Below, in pieces: positions 7,304 through 12,017 of a stretch of 21,787 nt of DNA. The notes below the pieces were generated by a model. That model was given only the letters and a program-made list of their open reading frames with translations, had not been told where the DNA came from and did no database searches. Every line of letters begins with the position of its first letter. Position 1 is the first letter of the stretch. The DNA is taken from IMG/VR virus record IMGVR_UViG_3300046357_000032, positions 1-21,787 of that record; one strand, written 5' to 3'. A program made the translations under genes and the position numbers. Source of the stretch: a virus.

Positions 7304-7515
7304 TACTTGCAGCCGCGTTCGTGCGTGTAGCAAACACCGCTGCTGCGGCCGCCGTTGAATTGCTTGTCGGCGCCAACGGAATCGGCCTTGCCCATTGCAA
7401 CGCCGTTTTTAATCATGCCCATGCGTTGGCCGCTGGCGTCGCTGGCTTTCACGCCGGATGGCTCTTTTGCATTGCTGCCTTGGCCGTAGCCTTTGGGTTG
7501 TTTGATTGCTGACAT
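7303..7515 (-). CDS. Small Gly-rich phage protein (70 aa)
   Basis: ATG 7515 has AAAGGG at 6-nt spacing and gives a 70-residue protein. An ATG at 7530 overlapping the previous stop is possible but has a poorer ribosome site. The sequence is Gly, Ser, Ala and Lys-rich and ends GGRSSGVCYTHERGCK with two cysteines in a CYTHERGC motif. I recognise similar short late-region phage proteins ending in GVCY, but no function is known. It is translated immediately before the zeta-like kinase (TAATG junction). Confidence 0.7.
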   Translation of the reverse strand: MSAIKQPKGYGQGSNAKEPSGVKASDASGQRMGMIKNGVAMGKADSVGADKQFNGGRSSGVCYTHERGCK

Positions 7516-7526
7516 AATTTTCCCTT

Positions 7527-7886
7527 TCATTTGAGGAATCGAAGTTTATACAACGTGGAATTTATCAGGTCGGCGATTTCGTCAACCAGGTTTTGCAATT
7601 CCGAATCCTGTGGCAAATCCTTGCGGGAATCCTCCACAAAATCTTTCAGGCTTTCCAAGTATTTCACCGGCTCTTTGGCGTTGTGAAATTCCTGGGGCCA
7701 CTTTTTGATTTGGCCATAACGGCCCATGTACGCTTCCGCGTATTGGTCAACCAGGTCGATGATTTCGTTGTAATACGTGTTCAACGCTTGGTGAACGGAA
7801 AAGGAATCCGTACTCAGGTGCATGAAGTGTGCAACTGTTCCTGAATGCAGCATGGCCGCAATAAATTCGGATGATTCGTCTTCCAT
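7527..7886 (-). CDS. Ferritin-like/Dps-related protein (DUF5856-like)
   Basis: The 119 residues form a predicted helical bundle. The first part (AHFMHLSTDSFSVHQALNTYYNEIIDLVDQYAEAYMG, residues 19-54) closely follows the Dps/ferritin-like pattern in which His, Asp and Glu of helices A and B form a metal or nucleotide site: H20, H23, H32, E41, D44, D47, E51 are candidates. Phage proteins with this pattern are usually grouped as DUF5856. Whether it stores iron, protects DNA or has lost metal binding cannot be seen here. The length is shorter than host Dps (about 160 aa), since helices C and D are reduced. It follows the HNH gene after a 41-nt gap. Confidence 0.7.
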   Translation of the reverse strand: MEDESSEFIAAMLHSGTVAHFMHLSTDSFSVHQALNTYYNEIIDLVDQYAEAYMGRYGQIKKWPQEFHNAKEPVKYLESLKDFVEDSRKDLPQDSELQNLVDEIADLINSTLYKLRFLK

Positions 7887-7927
7887 ATTTGCCCATGATA
7901 ATGGAAAAAAGCGGGGGCCGAAACCCT

Positions 7928-8311
7928 TTATAAAGGCAACGGCTCAAAAAGCCGTTCCCATTCTGCATCATTTGGGATTGGCACGTCAACTGGCCATTTA
8001 CCCCCATCGACCAGGCAATCAACCGTTTTTTTGTGCGCCACCCACCAGGCTTGTTGCCGTTCACGTTTTGACCATTGGGCGCCTTGGTCAATGTCGTGGT
8101 GGCACAACATACAAAGCGCCGCCGTCAAGTTGTCGTCGGATTTGATGCCGCGGCCTTTGCCCCCGCCCCAATTGCTGTGCGCGGCCTGGACAAAATGCCC
8201 GCTGCCGCACAATTGGCAATCCAGGCTGGCCACCAGGCGCAACAACTTTTTGCTTCGGACGTAGGGGTGTTTTTGCACTTGCATAATTTGTTTTTTGCGC
8301 CAGCCAGTCAT
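7928..8311 (-). CDS. HNH-type nuclease (DUF968/DUF1364-like)
   Basis: The 127-residue protein carries CQLC (C32, C35), then AAHSNWGGGKGRGIKSDD with H45, then ALCMLCHH (C67, C70, H71/H72). This is the Cys-His layout of small lambdoid HNH-like nucleases such as DUF968/DUF1364, which often sit among ninB-type recombination genes where other phages carry RusA or NinG. The C-terminal part with QWSKRERQQAWWVAHKKT is also typical. A junction- or flap-processing role in recombination/replication is likely by context. I chose ATG 8311, which overlaps the 26-aa gene stop (ATGA), over a TTG at 8320. Confidence 0.8.
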   Translation of the reverse strand: MTGWRKKQIMQVQKHPYVRSKKLLRLVASLDCQLCGSGHFVQAAHSNWGGGKGRGIKSDDNLTAALCMLCHHDIDQGAQWSKRERQQAWWVAHKKTVDCLVDGGKWPVDVPIPNDAEWERLFEPLPL

Positions 8312-8388
8312 TTTCCGCAATTTCTACATTTGGTCAAAAGTGTAAAAACGGGGCGTTTGCAATAAACGCAAAGATATTGGGTCATCAT
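8308..8388 (-). CDS. 26-aa zinc-ribbon peptide
   Basis: Minus-strand ATG 8388 opens a 26-codon frame, MMTQYLCVYCKRPVFTLLTK followed by CRNCGK. It has two CxxC knuckles (CVYC and CRNC) separated by 11 residues, which is a minimal zinc ribbon. Its start overlaps the ninB stop (ATGA) and its stop overlaps the HNH start (ATGA), so both boundaries show translational coupling as elsewhere in this operon. AAAAGGA lies upstream. The coupling and paired knuckles make it convincing despite its size. Function is unknown; single zinc-ribbon peptides may bind nucleic acid or assist the neighbouring nuclease. Confidence 0.7.
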   Translation of the reverse strand: MMTQYLCVYCKRPVFTLLTKCRNCGK

Positions 8389-8786
8389 GCTTCAATTCCT
8401 TTTTCAGCACACCAGGCCAACAACCATTCAATGAATTCGGTGGCGTCGGATATGGTAAATTTGTGCGTTTGCCAACCCAACTGGACAACGCGCTGGCCAT
8501 CCAGGCTTGGCGACACCTTGCCAATCTTTCGGTCGGTTTCGTGCGCCCATTGGTCGATCAACAACCGTTTCCAATCGTCGGCCGTCCAAGTTGAACCGGC
8601 CACGCGCATGGCCAAGTAAATTTGATGAATGATGGCGTGGAACATATCGTTTTGATCGCTTGACCTGGTAGCCCGTTTAATTTCCAAGCGCATTTTGTGG
8701 CCAGCCATCAAATTGTTTTTAACTTCCGGCCAAATGTTATCCATCAAAATCTTGGCTTGCTGCGCGTTGTGCAATTCGTAAATCAT
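8385..8786 (-). CDS. ninB: NinB / lambda Orf-like recombination protein
   Basis: The 133-residue protein matches the NinB family (lambda Orf), a recombination mediator that binds single-stranded DNA and substitutes for RecFOR. Visible family features are RSSDQNDMFHAIIHQI (about 41-56), TADDWKRLLIDQW (68-80), and the C-terminal part SDATEFIEWLLAWCAEKGIE. The length is close to the usual 140 aa. The start at ATG 8786 overlaps the stop of the VRR-NUC gene (ATGA). It belongs to the leftward replication/recombination block. The phage also has an ERF/exonuclease set on the rightward operon, so both mediator and annealing activities are present. Confidence 0.9.
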   Translation of the reverse strand: MIYELHNAQQAKILMDNIWPEVKNNLMAGHKMRLEIKRATRSSDQNDMFHAIIHQIYLAMRVAGSTWTADDWKRLLIDQWAHETDRKIGKVSPSLDGQRVVQLGWQTHKFTISDATEFIEWLLAWCAEKGIEA

Positions 8787-9070
8787 TTCAACACCCCCAA
8801 CACGCGCAAAGCGGAATCCACACCGTCCACAATGGCCAAGGCGCCGCCGCGCCAGGCGCCGTGCCACTTCAGTTGGTTTTCAGTCAATCGACGCGCTGAC
8901 GGCACTTTCCGGCCGTCCTTGACTTCCATAAGCAATGTCTTGCCCTGGAATCCAACAAGCAAATCCGGTACGCCTTTGCCAACACCCGCCAAAGACTGAA
9001 CCGTAGCGCCAGCCGCCCGCAATGCCTGGACAACTTGTTCATGGTTTGCGTCGATCTTGGCTGCTCTCAT
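8783..9070 (-). CDS. VRR-NUC domain nuclease
   Basis: The 95-residue protein is almost entirely a VRR-NUC/PD-(D/E)xK fold: E11 in the first helix, GVPDLLVGF with D36, then LLMEVK giving E49 and K51, followed by LTENQLKWH. This arrangement is the standard active site of stand-alone viral VRR-NUC enzymes, which can cleave branched DNA such as Holliday junctions. ATG 9070 overlaps the stop of the upstream gene (ATGA). It likely works with NinB and the HNH enzyme in processing recombination or replication intermediates. Confidence 0.88.
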   Translation of the reverse strand: MRAAKIDANHEQVVQALRAAGATVQSLAGVGKGVPDLLVGFQGKTLLMEVKDGRKVPSARRLTENQLKWHGAWRGGALAIVDGVDSALRVLGVLK

Positions 9071-9323
9071 GTTTGACCCTGTTCATATCTTGCCGCAATG
9101 TATGCGCTGCACCAGGGCCGCGGATTTTCTCGATTTTCTCGATTATGTCCATCCACCACCCGTTCGCAAACCTGGTTCCCCTCTCGCGCTGGTGCAATTT
9201 CCACCGGCGCAACCAATCCCTGGCTTCGCATTCCCGTCGCCAGGCTTCCGACCAGGTTGGTTTCTCGCCATCCGGCAAGGTCGCCTGTTGCGATAAGGGC
9301 TGCGGTAATTTGGTCGAAGTCAA
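9039..9323 (-). CDS. Overlapping alternative-frame ORF with phage-protein character (94 aa)
   Basis: This frame is open from about 9335 to 9039, and its only early start is TTG 9323. It reads SEAWRRECEARDWLRRWKL early and GWWMDIIEKIEKIRGPGAAH then TLRQDM later. That resembles small phage proteins with an ECEAR-x-WL block and a final I-x-K-x-RG-x-xAA-x-x-LR segment. It overlaps almost all of the ORF at 9067-9378 in a +1 frame and extends 32 nt into the VRR-NUC gene. It could be a real overlapping gene, a frameshift product of the 9378 start, or a chance open frame. The amino-acid pattern looks natural, but the lack of ATG and of a junction with neighbours argues against it. Confidence 0.4.
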   Translation of the reverse strand: MTSTKLPQPLSQQATLPDGEKPTWSEAWRRECEARDWLRRWKLHQRERGTRFANGWWMDIIEKIEKIRGPGAAHTLRQDMNRVKHESSQDRRKP

Positions 9324-9378
9324 AGGTTTGGCCCTCTTTTATTTTGTTTAACAGTAAATGGCCATCGTTGCGCGTCAT
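9067..9378 (-). CDS. Hypothetical protein (103 aa), coupled at both ends
   Basis: ATG 9378 overlaps the previous stop by ATGA, and the stop overlaps the VRR-NUC start by ATGA, exactly the style of this operon. GAGAGG lies upstream at usable spacing. The first ~35 residues (LLLNKIKEGQTFDFDQITAA, then LIATGDL) look like a small phage family. The rest is less protein-like and coincides with the overlapping frame 9039-9323. No function is recognised. The real product may be this ORF, or the N-terminus of this ORF joined by a frameshift to the other frame. Confidence 0.6.
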   Translation of the reverse strand: MTRNDGHLLLNKIKEGQTFDFDQITAALIATGDLAGWRETNLVGSLATGMRSQGLVAPVEIAPAREGNQVCERVVDGHNRENRENPRPWCSAYIAARYEQGQT

Positions 9379-9587
9379 TGAATGCGACCTCTCATCGCTG
9401 CAATGTGCGCCCTTTGTTGATCCATCAATTCATCACGTTGTTGGCAAACTTGCTGATATAAGTTGTATAAAGTTTCAACGCCATTTGACAATCGCCGAAG
9501 TTCGGCGGCCGCAAGGCATTGGGCTTCCAGGCTGGCATCGTTGCATTCAAGGTAATCGCATAATTGCAAAAGTTCTTCGCGTGTCAT
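9375..9587 (-). CDS. Small helical hypothetical protein (70 aa)
   Basis: The 70-residue protein starts MTREELLQLCDYLECNDASL and is helical, Leu/Gln-rich, with a coiled-coil-like second half (ELRRLSNGVETLYNLYQQVC). GAGG upstream serves ATG 9587, and both ends overlap neighbours by ATGA. It is probably an accessory early protein of the replication cluster, with no motif that gives a function. Confidence 0.72.
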   Translation of the reverse strand: MTREELLQLCDYLECNDASLEAQCLAAAELRRLSNGVETLYNLYQQVCQQRDELMDQQRAHIAAMRGRIQ

Positions 9588-9973
9588 TTCGGCATCCTCA
9601 TTTTTTGAGTCATTTCGCGCAACATGGCCAAGGCTTTTTCTTTGGCTGCGGTGGCTGCAATTTGTTCGTGAACGGTAGGCTGCCTGGTTATCAACGTTTC
9701 GGGCTTGTCAGGGATGCGCGGGGCTTCACCCAAAAGTTTTTTAAACGCCAGGGCTGATGGTGGCCGGTCAGGGTTCATGTGCTGCAACGCGTAATCCATC
9801 TTTGGCCGGTACGTCAGGCCGCGTCCGCATTCCTCAATCCACACCTGGCGAACCAAATTGGGGTCAACATCGCGCCAATGGTTGGCAAACGTGGCGCCAT
9901 AAATCGCGTTCATTTTGCTGAACACGTAATCAAAGCCGCTGTCGGCATCACAAAAGTCGCTTGCGTTCCACAT
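9584..9973 (-). CDS. Putative helicase-loader, lambda P-like (129 aa)
   Basis: The start ATG 9973 has the strongest ribosome site in the region (GGAGGTG, 6-nt spacing) and overlaps the end of the DUF1376 gene. The region from YGATFANHWRDVD (about 25-37) through VRQVWIEECGRGL and MDYALQHMNPDRPPSALAFK follows the C-terminal pattern of replication protein P: W, then a helical block, then PPS-x-x-xFK/F. P-type proteins load host DnaB helicase onto the origin. The match is partial and based on pattern and on position right after a DUF1376 initiator-type gene. The C-terminus is helical and charged (EKALAMLREMTQKMRMPK). Confidence 0.55.
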   Translation of the reverse strand: MWNASDFCDADSGFDYVFSKMNAIYGATFANHWRDVDPNLVRQVWIEECGRGLTYRPKMDYALQHMNPDRPPSALAFKKLLGEAPRIPDKPETLITRQPTVHEQIAATAAKEKALAMLREMTQKMRMPK

Positions 9974-10700
9974 CGGACACCTCCAAGGTTTTTTCAGGTT
10001 TTGCCCAAAATGGCGCTGGCGCTGGTTTCGGTGTTGCCAGGCCGCGGGTCAATTCGCCCATTGCGTTCTGCCTGGCTTCCGATGCTGTCACCTGGTCTTT
10101 GGCCCAACTGGCTTTGAAACTTTGCCAACCACGGGTGCAACACATCGCCAATGCCTGTTCCAAGGTCATTGCAGCCTTTTGGGCCTCTTTTTCAATACCA
10201 ACCAAGGCCACGGTAGTCACCGGCGCCCGTTTGGCCTTCCTGATGGCTAAAAACGATTCCCAAACATCATTGGAAACGCCGTCAGGCGTGGCGGTGACAA
10301 CCGCGTTTGTTTTCTTGGGTTTTGTATCTTGGGTCTTGGGTCTTGGGTCTTGTATAGCATTGCATTCGGATTGCGGTCGCATTGCGGTCGCATTCCAACG
10401 GGCCTGGGCGCTGGCTTTGGCCTTTTCGCTTTTATCTTGAATGGCCTGAATTTCACGGCCAACACGTTCCGACCACCAACCGCCGCCGATCAATTCAAAA
10501 AATTCACGCAATACGTTTGCAATGCTTTCGGAATGCGAACGCATACGAATCAACCTGGCAATTTCGCCCACGTCTTCCGGTAATGGTTTTTCGTGAAGGT
10601 AACACCAATCAAGCATTCGGCGATAAGCTAAATCCTCTGATTCGTCCAGGTGTGCGGTGTGACTTTGATAGTCACCTATGTTGAATTGGTAATAGTGCAT
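9948..10700 (-). CDS. DUF1376 replication protein (initiator/primosomal type)
   Basis: The 250-residue protein begins MHYYQFNIGDYQSHTAHLDE, then DLAYRRMLDWCYLHEKPLP, the hallmark of DUF1376, the N-terminal winged-helix-like domain of many phage replication proteins. Residues ~100-130 are a low-complexity linker encoded by tandem DNA repeats. The C-terminal half (DVWESFLAIRKAKRAP, WQSFKASWAKDQ) resembles DnaT/O-like C-terminal domains, and the last 30 residues are Pro/Lys-rich. It is probably the origin-binding or primosome protein acting with the lambda P-like product. I chose ATG 10700, with AAGGTG close upstream. Longer starts (10715, TTG further up) add a poorly conserved leader. Confidence 0.8.
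   Translation of the reverse strand: MHYYQFNIGDYQSHTAHLDESEDLAYRRMLDWCYLHEKPLPEDVGEIARLIRMRSHSESIANVLREFFELIGGGWWSERVGREIQAIQDKSEKAKASAQARWNATAMRPQSECNAIQDPRPKTQDTKPKKTNAVVTATPDGVSNDVWESFLAIRKAKRAPVTTVALVGIEKEAQKAAMTLEQALAMCCTRGWQSFKASWAKDQVTASEARQNAMGELTRGLATPKPAPAPFWAKPEKTLEVSDVERKRLL
10327..10391. repeat. Tandem 7-bp and 11-bp repeats inside the DUF1376 gene
   Basis: On the plus strand TCTTGGG occurs three times in tandem (10327-10347), followed by a partial copy (TCTTG). A further TCTTGGG is present at 10313-10319. Eighteen bases further, the 11-mer ATTGCGGTCGC is repeated twice (10370-10380, 10381-10391). Neither unit is a multiple of three. The array encodes the linker of the replication protein. 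This resembles the iteron origin inside lambda gene O, or a slippage-prone tract. Confidence 0.85.
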
Positions 10701-10803
10701 TAACCCACCTTTCATCCCACCAAAAAAAGGAAACAACGGAAGGCGGGTGGGGCGCTTTTCGGGTGGCTCATGACTTCCACCCTATCCGTGCTTCGCAAAC
10801 GTT

Positions 10804-10962
10804 TTATTTTTTAAACCACTTCGGACGCAATGATTTCAACTGCCACACCCGTGCCGGTGGAACATCATTCCCCCATTGGCTTACGGCCGCCCTGGTAATT
10901 CCCAACAGTTCGGCCAACGCCTTGGCTGATCCAGCCAGTTTGATTGCTTTTTCTTTGTCCAT
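10804..10962 (-). CDS. Cro-like repressor (P22 Cro type), 52 aa
   Basis: The 52-residue product (MDKEKAIKLA... to ...LRPKWFKK) contains a helix-turn-helix at about 13-31, AKALAELLGITRAAVSQWG, followed by NDVPPARVWQLKSL. The AVSQWG-x-x-(V/I)P-x-xR-x-(Y/W)Q pattern is that of P22 Cro. It binds operators in the divergent region and switches early transcription. It is the first gene of the leftward operon. The ATG lies exactly 6 nt after the -10 box of the predicted pL, so the mRNA should be leaderless. No SD-like sequence is correctly spaced. No cI-type repressor is visible in the window, so it may be the only early switch here or a partner lies outside. Confidence 0.85.
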   Translation of the reverse strand: MDKEKAIKLAGSAKALAELLGITRAAVSQWGNDVPPARVWQLKSLRPKWFKK

Positions 10963-10968
10963 CTTTCG

Positions 10969-10997
10969 ATGTTAAGCGGCCTTGCGTTGTGTGTCAA
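10969..10997 (-). promoter_or_regulatory. Leftward promoter pL for the Cro-like gene
   Basis: Minus strand TTGACA (10997-10992), 17-nt spacer, TAACAT (10974-10969). Transcription should begin at or next to the A of ATG 10962. The -10 overlaps an operator-like site. It would drive the repressor and the replication genes to its left. Confidence 0.75.
10972..10985. promoter_or_regulatory. Operator-like site OL (imperfect)
   Basis: TTAAGCGGCCTTGC matches the perfect site at pR1 in 11 of 14 positions. One half-site, TTAAGC, is intact. It overlaps the pL -10 box in the same register as the sites at pR1 and pR2, as expected for autorepression by the Cro-like protein. Confidence 0.6.
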
Positions 10998-11007
10998 TAG
11001 CAACAAA

Positions 11008-11027
11008 CCCCCTTAAAGTTAAGGGGG
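11008..11027. promoter_or_regulatory. Perfect 20-bp palindrome between divergent promoters
   Basis: CCCCCTTAAAGTTAAGGGGG has perfect 9-bp arms around a 2-bp centre. It sits between the two -35 boxes, with its centre about 55 bp upstream of the pL start and about 60 bp upstream of the pR1 start. It lacks a T tract, so it is not a convincing terminator. It could be an activator site or a second regulator's operator. Confidence 0.6.
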
Positions 11028-11042
11028 CTTTACAAATAACGT

Positions 11043-11071
11043 TTGACAATGTTGTTAAGCGGGCTTAATAT
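11043..11071 (+). promoter_or_regulatory. Rightward early promoter pR1
   Basis: TTGACA (11043-11048), 17-nt spacer, TAATAT (11066-11071): a near-consensus sigma70 promoter. The predicted start is at about 11077-11078, on the A of an ATG CCC TAA mini-ORF. It drives the 11121-14966 operon. Confidence 0.82.
11055..11068. promoter_or_regulatory. Operator OR1 (perfect inverted repeat)
   Basis: TTAAGCGGGCTTAA: TTAAGC and GCTTAA flank a 2-bp centre. The site covers the spacer and the first three bases of the pR1 -10, so occupation would block RNA polymerase. Copies lie at pL (11/14) and pR2 (12/14). The likely ligand is the Cro-like protein encoded next to it. Confidence 0.75.
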
Positions 11072-11077
11072 TCACCC

Positions 11078-11111
11078 ATGCCCTAACAAATTGCACGGGG
11101 TCTTTTAAAAG
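11078..11111 (+). promoter_or_regulatory. pR1 leader with ATGCCCTAA mini-ORF and CTTTTAAAAGG element
   Basis: The transcript is predicted to begin AUGCCCUAAC, a two-codon ORF. It is followed after a spacer by GGGG and then CTTTTAAAAG (11102-11111), a 10-bp palindrome whose right half is part of the ribosome site of the next gene. The same elements recur at pR2. CCC and GGG can pair in a short 5' hairpin. Confidence 0.6.
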
Positions 11112-11120
11112 GAAATCAAA

Positions 11121-11711
11121 ATGTCAAACACTCAATACCTCTCATGTGCCGAAACCGCAAAATTGGTTCGCGCCGCCCTCAAAGAATCTTTCCCTGGTGT
11201 GAAGTTCAGCGTCAAGTCCAGCACATACGCTGGCGGCGCCAGCATCAATGTTTCGTACATCGACGGCCCAACAGCCGCCCAGGTCGAAGCGGTGGCCAAG
11301 ACTTTCCAGGGTGCTTACTTCGACGGCATGACAGATTACAAAGGCAGCAATTACAACAGCCTGGACGGCCAGCCCGTTCGCTTTGGTGCTGATTTTGTTT
11401 TTGTAAGCCGCCGGTTTACTACCCCGATCCTGACCAGCATTTTTGTTGAAACTTGCAATTACTACGGTTTCGACAACGAAATCCTGATCGACGGCGGCGG
11501 CCAATATTTCGGTGCTTACATCAAAGCGGTTGGCCCCAACGCTGACAGCGAAGCCCGCGGTTTTAGCACTTCGGACATTGAGCGAATTATTCGCCAACGT
11601 GTTGGTGAATACAGTATGGACGACGTGGCCCCAAGCGCCACATTGGCCCGCGTTGCCTTCCAGGGCGACGACGGTTACGGATGGAATTCAATTGGCCGCA
11701 TGGCCGCATAA
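11121..11711 (+). CDS. LPD29-domain-like early protein (196 aa)
   Basis: First gene of the rightward operon, with AAAAGGA upstream of ATG 11121. The N-terminal ~80 residues (LSCAETAKLVRAALKESFPG followed by VKFSVKSSTYAGGASINVSY and DGPTAAQVEAVAKTFQGAYF) match the Large Polyvalent Protein-associated Domain 29 pattern. LPDs were named from very large phage/plasmid polyproteins that also carry anti-defence and DNA-processing enzymes, and stand-alone LPD29 proteins are common in phage early regions, function unknown. The C-terminal half has Gly/Tyr/Asp-rich stretches and no catalytic motif I recognise. There is no signal peptide. As the first protein made, a host-takeover or anti-defence role is plausible but inferential. 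Confidence 0.75.
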   Translation: MSNTQYLSCAETAKLVRAALKESFPGVKFSVKSSTYAGGASINVSYIDGPTAAQVEAVAKTFQGAYFDGMTDYKGSNYNSLDGQPVRFGADFVFVSRRFTTPILTSIFVETCNYYGFDNEILIDGGGQYFGAYIKAVGPNADSEARGFSTSDIERIIRQRVGEYSMDDVAPSATLARVAFQGDDGYGWNSIGRMAA

Positions 11712-11721
11712 GGGGAACGCC

Positions 11722-11820
11722 ATGAACCGCGAACCAACAGATTGGGAAGTTGTGTTGATGGTGCTGGTGGCAGCACCGGCCATCTATGTTTTATTGTGGC
11801 TTGGAATGGCCATCTTTTAA
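11722..11820 (+). CDS. Single-pass membrane peptide (32 aa)
   Basis: ATG 11722 follows AAGGGGAACGCC, a good ribosome site just after the preceding stop. The 32-residue product is MNREPTDWEVVLMVLVAAPA followed by IYVLLWLGMAIF: a short acidic/polar head and one hydrophobic helix of about 22 residues that reaches the C-terminus. The same AAGGGGAACG start signal precedes the next gene. It is probably a small inner-membrane protein of early infection; a superinfection-exclusion or membrane-modulating role is only a guess. An upstream-extended reading of the same frame overlaps the LPD29-like gene and has no ribosome site. Confidence 0.68.
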   Translation: MNREPTDWEVVLMVLVAAPAIYVLLWLGMAIF

Positions 11821-11830
11821 GGGGAACGAA

Positions 11831-11998
11831 ATGACAGTAAGAATCACCAGGGTGCATCGCGGGGGCAGCGTGTTCTACGCCGCCACCATCCGCGGCGTTT
11901 ACTTGGAACGCGCCAGCCTTGCCGAATTGCGTGAAGCCATTGCGGTTCGTGAAAGTTTTTTAAGAATTTTTGCGGAATCTGTTGACAGCGCCAGTTAA
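11831..11998 (+). CDS. Small early protein (55 aa)
   Basis: ATG 11831 has AAGGGGAACGAA directly upstream. The 55 residues (MTVRITRVHRGGSVFYAATI, then RGVYLERASLAELREAIAVR and on) look like a beta-hairpin followed by an amphipathic helix. This is a fold seen in many tiny phage regulators and inhibitors, but the family is not recognised. Its last codons and stop form part of the -35 box and operator of the second rightward promoter, so gene end and control site share sequence. Confidence 0.7.
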   Translation: MTVRITRVHRGGSVFYAATIRGVYLERASLAELREAIAVRESFLRIFAESVDSAS

Positions 11999-12011
11999 GT
12001 TGGCTTAAAAT
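11982..12011 (+). promoter_or_regulatory. Second rightward promoter pR2
   Basis: TTGACA (11982-11987), 18-nt spacer, TAAAAT (12006-12011). It lies inside the 3' end of the preceding gene. The predicted start falls on the A of the mini-ORF ATG at 12018. It repeats the architecture of pR1 and would boost the recombination genes. Confidence 0.72.
11995..12008. promoter_or_regulatory. Operator OR2
   Basis: TTAAGTTGGCTTAA differs from OR1 at two positions (TT for CG in the left half and centre). It has the same distance (10 bp) to the downstream ATGCCCTAA and the same overlap with the -10. Its first bases include the TAA stop of the 55-aa gene. Confidence 0.68.
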
Positions 12012-12017
12012 CAAACC

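Noticed and set aside
7905-7926. Terminator-like sequence between the HNH and Dps-like genes (GC-rich then TTTTTT on the minus strand)
   Set aside because: The stem is only about 3 bp with a loop. The palindrome CCTTTATAAAGG at 7925-7936 and the AACGGCT/AGCCGTT pair lie in or at the end of the HNH gene. None makes a convincing rho-independent terminator.
9305-9325. RF2-like +1 frameshift signal (CTTTGAC) near the start of the overlapping ORFs
   Set aside because: CTT TGA falls in the third frame, not in the frame of the 9378 ORF, so it cannot shift that ORF into the 9323 frame.
9098-9757. Plus-strand ORF of 219 aa
   Set aside because: It spans several minus-strand genes joined by ATGA overlaps. 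Composition is shadow-like and no motif is seen.
10712-10771. 19-aa minus-strand ORF (MSHPKSAPPAFRCFLFLVG) between the Cro-like and DUF1376 genes
   Set aside because: It has an ATGA overlap with an upstream ATG of the DUF1376 gene and could be a leader peptide, but the ribosome site is poor and nothing else supports it. The same stretch can form a GGGTGG/CCACCC hairpin (10761-10782) with no T run.
10763-10975. Plus-strand ORF of 70 aa across the Cro-like gene
   Set aside because: It is the antisense of the 52-aa helix-turn-helix gene and has no promoter in that direction.
11142-11597. Minus-strand ORF of 151 aa opposite the LPD29-like gene
   Set aside because: The opposite strand has a strong promoter, ribosome site and domain pattern. 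This frame has none.
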